64,000 bases of DNA from Stappia albiluteola (lineage in GTDB: Bacteria; Pseudomonadota; Alphaproteobacteria; Rhizobiales; Stappiaceae): NCBI RefSeq assembly GCF_014050225.1, contig NZ_JACFXV010000061.1:1-64000 (forward strand). Reading direction: 5' to 3'. The position numbers and the translations under genes are program-made. Of the stretch, positions 35,916 to 44,029 are shown in pieces. Position 1 is the first letter of the stretch. Each line of letters opens with the position of its first letter. Under the pieces are notes generated by a model. It saw only the letters and a list, made by a program, of their open reading frames with translations. It ran no database searches and was not told the DNA's origin.

Positions 35916-37850
35916 ATGGAAGTCTACACCCGGTTCGCGGAAGCCTACGAACGCACGAAGGTCGATGAATTGTCTGTGCAGGACTATTTGCTGGCCTGCC
36001 GCGACGATCCTTCGATGCGTGCGACCGCAGCCGAGCGGATGATGAAGGCGATCGGCGAGCCGGAGCTCGTCGACACCAGCATGGACCAGCGGCTGGGGCG
36101 CATCTTTCTCAACCGCACCATCAAGCGCTACACCGCCTTCCGCGAGCTCTACGGCATGGAAGAGACCGTGGAGCGGATCGTCGGCTTCTTCCGGCACGCC
36201 AGCCAGGGGCTCGAGGAGCGCAAGCAGATCCTCTACCTGCTTGGACCGGTCGGCGGCGGCAAGTCGACGATTGCCGAAATCCTCAAGCAGCTGATGGAGA
36301 AGGAGCCGATTTATGTGCTGAAGGCCGGCGAGCAGCTCAGCCCGGTCTTCGAATCTCCCCTCGGCCTCTTCGACCGCGAGCGCCTCGGCGACCTGCTGCA
36401 GGACAAGTACAACATCCCCAAACGCCTGCTCACGGGGCTGATGTCGCCCTGGGCGGTGAAGCGTCTCGACGAGTTCGATGGCGATATCTCCAAATTCTCC
36501 ATCGTCAAGCTCTACCCCTCGAAGCTGCGCCAGATCGGTATCGCCAAGACGGAGCCGGGCGACGAGAACAACCAGGACGTCTCCTCGCTGGTCGGCAAGC
36601 TCGATATCCGCAAGCTGGAGCATCTCAGCCAGAACGATCCCGACGCCTACAGCTATTCCGGCAGCCTCAACCGCACCACGCAGGGGATGATGGAATTCGT
36701 CGAGATGTTCAAGGCGCCGATCAAGGTGCTGCACCCGCTTCTGACGGCGACCCAGGAAGGCTCCTATGTCGGTACCGAGAATATCGGCGCCTTCCCCTAT
36801 CAGGGCATCATCGTCGCCCACTCGAACGAGGCCGAATGGCAGCAGTTCAAGAACAACAAGAACAACGAGGCGTTCCTCGACCGCATCTCCGTGGTCAAGG
36901 TGCCGTACTGCCTGCGCGTGACGGAAGAGACGCAGATCTACGAGAAGCTGCTGCGCGAAAGCACGCTCGGCAATTCCGCCTGCGCGCCTGAAACGCTGCC
37001 GATCCTCGCCCGCTTCAGCGTGCTGACCAGGCTGAAGGAACATGAGAACTCCACGCCCTATTCCAAGCTGCGCGTCTATGACGGCGAGACGCTGAAGGAT
37101 ACCGACCCGAAAGCGAAATCGCTGCAGGAATATCGCGACGCAGCCGGCGTGGACGAGGGCATGGCGGGCATTTCCACCCGCTTCGCCTTCAAGGTTCTGT
37201 CGGAGACCTTCAACCACGACACGGAGGAGGTGGCGGCCGATCCGGTGCATCTCATGTATGTGCTGGAACAGGCGGTGAAGCGCGAGCAGTATGACGACGA
37301 GAGCCAGGCCCGCTATCTCGATTTCCTGAAGACGGATCTCGCGCCGCGCTATGCCGAGTTCATCGGCAACGAGATCCAGAAGGCCTATCTGGAATCCTAT
37401 GCCGACTACGGCCAGAATCTCTTCGATCGCTACATCGCCTATGCCGATGCCTGGATCGAGGACCAGGACTACAAGGATCCCGACACCGGGCAGATGTTCG
37501 ACCGCGAGGTGCTCGAGCAGGAACTGGAGAAGATCGAGAAGCCGGCCGGCATCGCCAATCCCAAGGACTTCCGCAACGAGGTGGTGAAGTTCGTGCTGCG
37601 GGCGCGGGCCGAGAATCGCGGCAGGAATCCCGACTGGCGGCAATACGAGAAGCTGCGGCGGGTCATCGAGAAGCGGATGTTCGGCCAGGTGGAAGACCTT
37701 CTGCCCGTCATCAGCTTCGGCGCCAAGCGCGACAAGGAGACGGATGCCAAGCACAACGAGTTCGTCGAGCGCATGGTCGCCCGCGGCTATACGCGGCGTC
37801 AGGTAAGGCGGCTCGTGGAGTGGTACATGCGCGTGAACAAGGCGGGGTAA
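35916..37850 (+). CDS. prkA: PrkA/YeaG-type serine protein kinase
   Basis: A 644-residue protein of the PrkA AAA+/kinase family, normal length. Family blocks: FLACRDDPSMRATAAERMM-like N-terminus, Walker A GPVGGGKST near residue 110, and the C-terminal PrkA region after residue 380. ATG 35916 is chosen because GAGAGGGG lies 7 bp upstream; an in-frame TTG is two codons earlier. It is followed by yeaH and spoVR, the conserved prkA-yeaH-spoVR (E. coli yeaG-yeaH-ycgB) set linked to nitrogen starvation and stationary-phase stress. Confidence 0.95.
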   Translation: MEVYTRFAEAYERTKVDELSVQDYLLACRDDPSMRATAAERMMKAIGEPELVDTSMDQRLGRIFLNRTIKRYTAFRELYGMEETVERIVGFFRHASQGLEERKQILYLLGPVGGGKSTIAEILKQLMEKEPIYVLKAGEQLSPVFESPLGLFDRERLGDLLQDKYNIPKRLLTGLMSPWAVKRLDEFDGDISKFSIVKLYPSKLRQIGIAKTEPGDENNQDVSSLVGKLDIRKLEHLSQNDPDAYSYSGSLNRTTQGMMEFVEMFKAPIKVLHPLLTATQEGSYVGTENIGAFPYQGIIVAHSNEAEWQQFKNNKNNEAFLDRISVVKVPYCLRVTEETQIYEKLLRESTLGNSACAPETLPILARFSVLTRLKEHENSTPYSKLRVYDGETLKDTDPKAKSLQEYRDAAGVDEGMAGISTRFAFKVLSETFNHDTEEVAADPVHLMYVLEQAVKREQYDDESQARYLDFLKTDLAPRYAEFIGNEIQKAYLESYADYGQNLFDRYIAYADAWIEDQDYKDPDTGQMFDREVLEQELEKIEKPAGIANPKDFRNEVVKFVLRARAENRGRNPDWRQYEKLRRVIEKRMFGQVEDLLPVISFGAKRDKETDAKHNEFVERMVARGYTRRQVRRLVEWYMRVNKAG

Positions 37851-37872
37851 GGGGAAGAAGGCGAATAACGAC

Positions 37873-39192
37873 ATGGCTCATTTCGTCGATCGCCGTTTGA
37901 ACCCGAAGGACAAGAGCCTGGGAAACAGGCGCCGGTTCCTGAAACGCGTTCGTGCCTATGTAAAGAAGGCGGTCAATGAGAGCGTCGGCAAGCGATCGGT
38001 TGCCGACGTCGACCGCGGCGAGAAGGTGTCGATCCCCATGGACGGCATCCTCGAGCCAAGCTTTCACCACGCCAGCGAGGGCGGCCGGCGCGAGCGTGTG
38101 CTGCCCGGCAACAAATCGTTCCGCACCGGCGACCGGATCGACAAGCCGCGCGCCGGCGGCGGGGGCAAGGGCAAGAGCGGCGCGCCGGACGGCGAGGGCG
38201 AGGACGATTTCCTGTTCGTGTTGTCGCGGGACGAGTTTCTCGACCTCTTCTTCGAGGATCTGGAACTGCCCGATCTCGTCAAGCGCACACTGAAGGAGAT
38301 CCGGTCCAAGAAGCTTGCGCGCGCCGGCTATACGGTCGCCGGCTCGCCGGCCAATATCAACGTCAAGCGCACCATGGGCAATGCGCTTGGCCGCCGCATC
38401 GCGCTGCACCGGCCGAAGGACCGCGAAGTCAGGGAGCTGCGCGAGCGCATCTTCGCGCTTGAGGCCATTTCCAACCCGTCGAAGGAACAGCGGGCCGAGC
38501 TGGATGGGCTTCGCCTCGAACTGCAGGTGATGCTGAGGCGGCAGAAGGTCATCGGCTATATCGACCCGCTGGACGTGCGCTACAACTATTACGTCCCGAA
38601 GCCGGAACCCAACGCCAAGGCGGTGATGTTCTGCCTGATGGACGTGTCCGCCTCCATGGGCGAGCGCGAGAAGGATCTCGCCAAGCGCTTCTTCGTCCTC
38701 CTGCACCTCTTCCTCAGCCGGCGCTACGAGAAGATCGATCTCGTCTTCATCCGCCATACGCATGATGCGAGCGAGGTGGACGAGGAGACCTTCTTCCATT
38801 CGCGCGAGACGGGCGGCACGGTGGTCAGCACCGCGCTGGTGGAAATGAAGAAGGTGATCGACGAGCGCTACCCGGCCTCGGAATGGAACATCTACGCCGC
38901 CCAGGCGTCGGACGGCGAGAATTTCAGCGGCGATTCCGCCAAATGCGCGCATATCCTGGCGCAGGAACTGATGCCGCTGTGCCAGTATTTCGCCTATATC
39001 GAGATCGTCGACGAGGAAGAGGCGCGGCTGATCAACAGCGAAAGCAACGGCATGGAGCTGTGGCGCGCCTATCGCGAGCTTGCCACCTGGATGAGCAATT
39101 TCGCCATGAAGCGGATCGCCCGCCCCGCCGACATCTATCCGGTTTTCCGCGAACTCTTCGCAAAGAAGCATGAGGGAGCCGAAAATGGCTAA
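37873..39192 (+). CDS. yeaH: YeaH/YhbH family protein (DUF444) with VWA-like domain
   Basis: A 439-residue DUF444 protein. The N-terminal region is basic (FVDRRLNPKDKSLGNRRRFL), the middle has a Gly/Lys-rich linker, and the C-terminal half is a von Willebrand A-like domain with a MIDAS-type motif DVSASMG near residue 257. It is 22 bp downstream of prkA and its stop lies 8 bases into spoVR. In other bacteria it acts with PrkA and SpoVR; the biochemical job is still unclear. Confidence 0.94.
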   Translation: MAHFVDRRLNPKDKSLGNRRRFLKRVRAYVKKAVNESVGKRSVADVDRGEKVSIPMDGILEPSFHHASEGGRRERVLPGNKSFRTGDRIDKPRAGGGGKGKSGAPDGEGEDDFLFVLSRDEFLDLFFEDLELPDLVKRTLKEIRSKKLARAGYTVAGSPANINVKRTMGNALGRRIALHRPKDREVRELRERIFALEAISNPSKEQRAELDGLRLELQVMLRRQKVIGYIDPLDVRYNYYVPKPEPNAKAVMFCLMDVSASMGEREKDLAKRFFVLLHLFLSRRYEKIDLVFIRHTHDASEVDEETFFHSRETGGTVVSTALVEMKKVIDERYPASEWNIYAAQASDGENFSGDSAKCAHILAQELMPLCQYFAYIEIVDEEEARLINSESNGMELWRAYRELATWMSNFAMKRIARPADIYPVFRELFAKKHEGAENG

Positions 39193-40693
39193 ACGCGCCC
39201 GCAAGGGGCCTCTCTTCGAAGGGGCGGACTGGTCGTTCGATACCTTGCGCGGCACCTATGATGCGATCGAGCGCGTCGCGCGCGAGGATCTCCAGCTCGA
39301 CTTCTACACCAACCAGATCGAGATCATCTCGTCGGAGCAGATGCTCGACGCCTATTCCTCGATCGGCATGCCGCTGATGTACCGTCACTGGTCCTACGGC
39401 AAGCACTTCCTCCACCACGAGCGGCTCTATCGCAAGGGCATGCGCGGCCTCGCCTACGAGATCGTCATCAATTCCAATCCCTGCATCAGTTATTGCATGG
39501 AAGAAAACACCATGGCGCTGCAGGCGCTGGTGATCGCCCATGCCGCTTTCGGCCACAACCACTTCTTCAAGAACAACCATCTCTTCCGCCAATGGACGGA
39601 TGCGGACGGCGTTCTCGACTATCTCAACTACGCGCGCGGCTACATCGCGTCCTGCGAGGAGAAATACGGCGTCGACGAAGTTGAGGCGATCCTCGATTCC
39701 GCCCATGCGCTGATGGCGACCGGCGTGTTCCGCCGCCGCCGTCCGCCTCATCCCTCGCTGCGGGAAGAGGAGGAGCGGCGCCGCGAACGGCTGAAGGCGG
39801 AGGAGCAGGCGGTTCACTATCTCTGGAACACAATTCCCGGCGGGCAATCCGCAAGCCGCATGAATGCCGCCCAGCTCGAGCGCAAGCGCGAGATGCACCT
39901 GCCGGAGGAGAACATCCTCTATTTCCTGGAGCATTACAGCCCGATCCTGCGCTCATGGCAGCGCGAGATCCTGCGCATCGTCCGCAATATCGGCCAGTAT
40001 TTCTATCCCCAGCGCCAGACCAAGGTGATGAACGAGGGCTGCGCCTGTTTCGTGCATTTCTACATCATGAATGCGCTGCATGCCGAAGGCAGCCTGACGG
40101 ACGGCGCGATGCTGGAGATCCTGCACAACCACACCAATGTGCTGACGCAGCCCGATTTCGACGATCCGCGCTATGGCGGCATCAACCCCTACGCGCTGGG
40201 CTTCGCCATGATGCAGGACATCCGCCGCGTCTGCGAGGAACCGACCGAGGAAGACCGCGAATGGTTCCCGGAAATCGCCGGCTGCGGCGACTGGCGCAAC
40301 GTCATCAAGGATGCTTGGGCGAACTATCGCGACGAAAGCTTTATCCAGCAGTTCCTGAGCCCGACGGTGATGCGCCGCTTCCGCATGTTCGCGCTGGCCG
40401 ACGACAGCACGAAGCCCTTCTACACGGTCACCCATATCCACGACGAAAGGGGCTTTCGCGAACTGCGGGACGCGCTTGCGCGCGACTACGATATCTCGAC
40501 CACCGATCCGGACATCCAGATCGTCGATGTCGACCTTCTCGGCGACCGCTGGCTGAAGCTGCGCTCCATACGCCGCAACGGCGTGGCGCTCGACCCGGCC
40601 GACCGCGATGCGACCCTCGCCCACCTCCGCCGCCTATGGGGCTACAAGGCGGAGATCGAGGAAGTCGACGAGGGCGCGTCGCTGGCTTCCTGA
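39185..40693 (+). CDS. SpoVR/YcgB family protein
   Basis: A 502-residue SpoVR-family protein. Blocks include GPLFEGADWSFDTLRGTYDA, YRHWSYGKHFLHHERLY, YCMEENTMALQALVIAHAAF and the HNHFFKNNHLFRQWT region. ATG 39185 has GAGGGAG 7 bp upstream and overlaps the yeaH stop by 8 bases. It is the third gene of the prkA operon. Role in stress or biofilm physiology is known only from relatives. A weak dyad (40710-40728) follows the gene. Confidence 0.94.
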   Translation: MAKRARKGPLFEGADWSFDTLRGTYDAIERVAREDLQLDFYTNQIEIISSEQMLDAYSSIGMPLMYRHWSYGKHFLHHERLYRKGMRGLAYEIVINSNPCISYCMEENTMALQALVIAHAAFGHNHFFKNNHLFRQWTDADGVLDYLNYARGYIASCEEKYGVDEVEAILDSAHALMATGVFRRRRPPHPSLREEEERRRERLKAEEQAVHYLWNTIPGGQSASRMNAAQLERKREMHLPEENILYFLEHYSPILRSWQREILRIVRNIGQYFYPQRQTKVMNEGCACFVHFYIMNALHAEGSLTDGAMLEILHNHTNVLTQPDFDDPRYGGINPYALGFAMMQDIRRVCEEPTEEDREWFPEIAGCGDWRNVIKDAWANYRDESFIQQFLSPTVMRRFRMFALADDSTKPFYTVTHIHDERGFRELRDALARDYDISTTDPDIQIVDVDLLGDRWLKLRSIRRNGVALDPADRDATLAHLRRLWGYKAEIEEVDEGASLAS

Positions 40694-40760
40694 ACGCTTC
40701 GGATTCCCTGTTTTCCGGGCCGGGAAACGTGGCTTTCCAAGGGATTGCCTTAAACTCGGC

Positions 40761-41144
40761 CGTCATCCCGGGCGAGTGAGGCACGGCCGAGCGATGACCC
40801 GGGATGACGCTGGAGTGTGGGATCGGTGTTTGCCTCACCTCTCAACTGTCAGAGGACGCACAGCCTCTCCCGTCGTCATCGCCGGGCCCGGTACTGGAAA
40901 ACGCCCCGGCGATCCATGGACGGCGGCTAAGACCTCAGGCGCCAAATGGATACGCGGGTCGAGCCCGCGTATGACGAACCGGGAGGATACGGCGGAGAGG
41001 CAGCCACACGCTCCGTCATGCTTGCGCCAACACGCCCACACACTCTGTCATGCCCGGCCCGACCGGGCATCCAGTAACCACGGCGGCCGGAGATTTAGCC
41101 GCTGAGGCGGGTGTCTACTGGATCCCCGTTTTCACGGGGATGAC
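40761..41144 (+). repeat. Palindromic mosaic unit E-C-D-A-B, first copy
   Basis: Five hairpin modules occur in order: E 40761-40809 (12-bp arms CGTCATCCCGGG and complement), C 40875-40916, D 40947-40975, A 41047-41073, B 41119-41144. A, C and E run GTCAT to ATCCA (or similar) on the plus strand; B and D run the other way (TGGAT to ATGAC). The same series lies inverted at 28346-28700, so the whole unit of roughly 350-385 bp seems to have moved or been copied as a block. Open frames through it encode only low-information peptides and are not genes. Confidence 0.85.
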
Positions 41145-41680
41145 ACCTGAGCAAGGGGCTGACGCCGGCCCCACCCTCGGCCGCCGAGTGGACCAACCAC
41201 CTCTCCCCTCGTCATCGCCGGGCCCAGACCCGGCGATCCATGGACGGCGGCTAATAACTCGGGGGTCGCATGGATACGCGGGTCAAGCCCGCGTATGACG
41301 AGCGGATGGGTTACGGCAAAGGGGCCACTCACTCTGCCGTGCTCGGACCAACGCGCCCACACACTCTGTCATGCCTGGCCCCACCGGGCATCCAGTAACC
41401 GCCAACGCCGGAGGTCTTGCTGCCGAGGCAGGTGTCTACTGGATCCCCGTTTTCACGGGGATGACACCTGAGCAAGGGGCTGACGCCGGCCCCACCCTCG
41501 GCCGCCGAGTGGACCAACCACCTCTCCTCTCGTCATCGCCGGGCTTGACCCGGCGATCCATGGACGGCGGCTAAGACCTCAGGCGCCAAATGGATACGCG
41601 GGTCGAGCCCGCGTATGACGGACCGAAAGGTTGCGGCAGAGACGCCGCTCACTCTGTCATACTTGCGCAAATGCATTCTC
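41041..41680 (+). repeat. Tandem 320-321-bp duplication of the A-B-C-D modules
   Basis: Modules A (41047, 41368), B (41119, 41440), C (41211, 41532) and D (41271, 41591) recur with a constant step of 320-321 bp. The spacer sequences between B and C (about 41145-41210 and 41466-41531) are also almost identical, so this is a recent tandem duplication and not just repeated insertion of single hairpins. A third, shorter and more diverged run starts at A 41682. Confidence 0.85.
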
Positions 41681-42330
41681 TGTCATGCCCGGCTCGACCG
41701 GGCATCCAGTAACCACGGTGGCCGGAGATCCAGTCACTGTCGCAGGCGGTTACTGGTTCCCCGCCTGCGCGGGGATGACACCTGAGTTTGGGGCAGGCCG
41801 CATGGATACGCGGGTCAAGCCCGCGTATGACGAGCCGAGGAGTTACGGCAGAGTGGCGACTTACCCTGTCGTGCTTGCGCACCCGCACATCCTGTCATAC
41901 CGGACCAACGTGCCACACACTCTGTCATGCCCGGCCCGACCGGGCATCCAGTAACCACGGTGGCCGGAGATTCAGCCACCAACGCATGCGATTACTGGAT
42001 CCCCGTCTTCACGGGGATGACATCAGAGTGTGGGGCGGGGGCTGCATCTAATTCTGCCGCGCAATGGACGCACAGCCTCTCCCCTCGTCATTGCCGGGCC
42101 CAGACCCGGCGATCCATGGACGGCGGCTAAGACCTCAGGCGCCAAATGGATACGCGGGTCGAGCTCGCGTATGACGAACCGAGGGGTTGAAGCGGTGTGT
42201 CTGCCACACACTCCGTCATCCCGGGCGAGTGAAGCGCAGCCGAACGATGATCCTGTATCCAGAAATCATCCGCGGGCGTAGCCCGCCCGAAAATATGGGT
42301 CGTCATCGCCGGACCATTGACCGGCGACCC
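41681..42330 (+). repeat. Palindromic mosaic, third and fourth runs
   Basis: Modules continue in the same cyclic order with some missing: A 41682-41708, B 41754-41779 (variant arms CCCCGCCTGCGCGGGG), D 41803-41831, A 41924-41950, B 41996-42021, C 42087-42116, D 42147-42175, E from 42215 and a C-like hairpin from 42302. Module C is lost between B and D at 41780-41802. The array stops near 42330, just beyond the 3' end of a small minus-strand gene. Confidence 0.8.
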
Positions 42331-42415
42331 GCCCGCCGCGCCTGGTTGAGGTGCGGGTGGCGCGTCATGCGAGCGGGTGTCCAACTGGGCCTGGACATGA
42401 CGATTGCGGGCCGGA

Positions 42416-42682
42416 TCACGCCTCGTCCCTGGCTGGACGCGAGACGAGGCGGATGCCCGGCGCATGCGGAATGCGCGGCTCGGAAAAATCGGCGGGTGGG
42501 AGGAAGCTCAACAGCTCGCTCTCGCGGGCGAGATGCGCTTTCGCGAGGCGGTATTTCAAATAAATTATGAAGGCCACAATTGGCGTCGTTGCAAAGGTGA
42601 CGAGCGCGACGACCTTCACCCAGTCCGCCGTCGAGCGCCAGGTGGTGAGTAAATCCGCAGCGAAGTTGTAGCCATCGGCCAT
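42416..42682 (-). CDS. Small hypothetical membrane protein in the repeat island
   Basis: An 88-residue open frame with a good ribosome site (GGGGAGG, 6 bp before ATG 42682). Residues about 20-43 form one membrane helix (WVKVVALVTFATTPIVAFIIY) followed by a basic stretch (KYRLAKAHLAR), so the C-terminus should face the cytoplasm. No family is recognised. It is the only plausible coding region between spoVR and trmO and is flanked by hairpin-rich sequence. A 39-codon frame on the same strand (42697-42816) ends just upstream and could be a leader peptide. The gene may be a genuine orphan or the remnant of a mobile element. Confidence 0.5.
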   Translation of the reverse strand: MADGYNFAADLLTTWRSTADWVKVVALVTFATTPIVAFIIYLKYRLAKAHLARESELLSFLPPADFSEPRIPHAPGIRLVSRPARDEA

Positions 42683-43006
42683 GGCTTGCCTCCCCGTTAA
42701 GCCGGTGAACCGCCAGAGAGGACTCTGGCGGCCGGGGAGGTCGTAAGCCGACCGAAGACGGCTGCGATGGCCTTTGGGGCAAGCCCTTGGACATACGCCA
42801 TCGCCTCCCCGGCCATGAGGGGTGAACCCTTAGGTCGAGGAGGCATCAATTGCGGCTGATGCCAGCCGCTTCGGTAGAGGTTACGACACCCCTAGGCCAG
42901 TCTTTTTCACTAGCCCTGCACGCATTCTATCCTGAGAAATATACGGAGAAAAGTGCAATTCCCGGTTGGTGGCCATATTCATTCGGGAGCATGTGTCGGC
43001 GCCGCA
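42683..43006 (-). other. Structured leader region upstream of the small membrane-protein gene
   Basis: Three nested dyads are seen: CGCCAGAG-AGGA-CTCTGGCG (42711-42730), an outer CCTCCCCG (42689-42696) with CGGGGAGG (42733-42740), and GCGATGGC (42764-42771) with GCCATCGC (42797-42804). The outer arm includes the ribosome site of the small membrane protein, so folding would hide it. A short frame of 39 codons (42697-42816, minus strand) ends in the structure. About 42850-43006 contains nothing recognisable. Confidence 0.45.
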
Positions 43007-43342
43007 TGGATACGCGGGTCGAGCCCGCGTATGACGAGCCGAGGGGTTGCCGCAGAGGGGTCACTCACCCTGCCGTGCTTGCGCCAACACTCCCACACAC
43101 TCTGTCATGCCCGGCTCGACCGGGCATCCAGTAATCACAAAAGGCTAGAGATTAAGCTACTGACCTACGTGGTTACTGGTTCCCCGCCTGCGCGGGGATG
43201 ACACCGGAGTTTGGGGCAGGCCGCATGGATACGCGGGTCAGGCCCGCGTATGACGAGCCGAGAGGTTGCGGCAGAGAGGTGACCGCACACTCGGCCGTCA
43301 TCCCGGGCGAGTGAGGCGAAGCCGAACGATGGACCGGGTTCC
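43007..43342 (+). repeat. Palindromic mosaic, second block
   Basis: After a gap of about 680 bp the module series resumes: D 43007-43035, A 43104-43130, B 43177-43202 (variant arms as at 41754), D 43226-43254 and E from 43297. All have the GTCAT/ATCCA-type ends. It closes about 125 bp before the trmO start. The block E then runs into AAAGCCCGCCCGAAAG (near 43369), also seen near 42280, which may be a further module type. Confidence 0.8.
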
Positions 43343-43468
43343 AAAAACCTTTGCGGGCAAAGCCCGCCCGAAAGACAGGGGAACGGAGCCGGCCGGCGCA
43401 CCCTCGCCGTGCCGCCTCATGTTCGATATCATCCGGCGGCAGGACGCAAACCCGACCGGAAGATGCGC

Positions 43469-43972
43469 ATGAACGAGAACCGCCCAACCGCTCCGTCGCC
43501 GGACCAGTCCTTCGGCATTCGCCCCGGCGAAATCGCCGCCGACCTGCCGGAGGCATTCGACGCCTCGCTCTATTTCGTCGGCCGGATCCGTACGCCCTGG
43601 CAACGGCGCGAGGAGTGTCCGAGGCGCGGCAGCATGGACGGTCCGCTCTGCCGCATCGAGGTCGATCCCCGCTGGCGGGACGCGCTCACCGGCATCGAGC
43701 AGTATCGGCGGCTGCTGGTTCTGTACTGGATGCACCTGTCGCGCCGCGATCTGGTGCTGCAGTCGCCGAAGCATCGCGGCAGCCTGATGGGCACCTTCGC
43801 GTTGCGCTCGCCGGTCAGGCCGAACCCGGTGGCGGCGGCCGTGGTCGGGCTGGAGAAGGTCGAGGGCACGACGCTCTTCGTGCGCGGCCTCGATTGCGTC
43901 GACGGGACGGCGCTGCTCGACCTGAAGCCCGATTTCGCACCCGCTGAAAAGGGATGCGACGAGCCGACATGA
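43469..43972 (+). CDS. trmO: tRNA (N6-threonylcarbamoyladenosine-N6)-methyltransferase TrmO (TsaA/YaeB family)
   Basis: A 167-residue TsaA-family beta-barrel protein that methylates t6A37 in tRNA-Thr using SAM. Blocks: FVGRIRTPWQRREECPRRG, RIEVDPRWRDALTGIEQYRRLLVLYWMH and the RSPVRPNPVAAAVVGLEKVEG region. ATG 43469 is chosen for its GGAAG 6 bp upstream; an ATG two codons earlier has none. It is shorter than E. coli TrmO (235), which has a C-terminal extension; alphaproteobacterial members are usually this size. It converges with the MmgE/PrpD gene across 57 bp. Confidence 0.88.
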   Translation: MNENRPTAPSPDQSFGIRPGEIAADLPEAFDASLYFVGRIRTPWQRREECPRRGSMDGPLCRIEVDPRWRDALTGIEQYRRLLVLYWMHLSRRDLVLQSPKHRGSLMGTFALRSPVRPNPVAAAVVGLEKVEGTTLFVRGLDCVDGTALLDLKPDFAPAEKGCDEPT

Positions 43973-44029
43973 GCGCTTGGGGGCAGGGCGCGGAGCAACC
44001 TGCGTCCGCCCGGGCGCAGGCAGGTCGAT

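Noticed and set aside
40608-43201. Many 60-190-codon frames in the repeat island, on both strands
   Set aside because: They read through the palindromic modules, giving recurring peptides such as YWIPVFTGMT and GSSPRMT, and lack ribosome sites.
40761-43342. CRISPR array
   Set aside because: The repeats are of several types, each self-complementary, with unequal spacing and repeated spacers. No cas genes are near.
43999-44020. Bidirectional terminator between trmO and the MmgE/PrpD gene
   Set aside because: Only a 6-bp stem (CCTGCG with CGCAGG) and no T-run on either strand.
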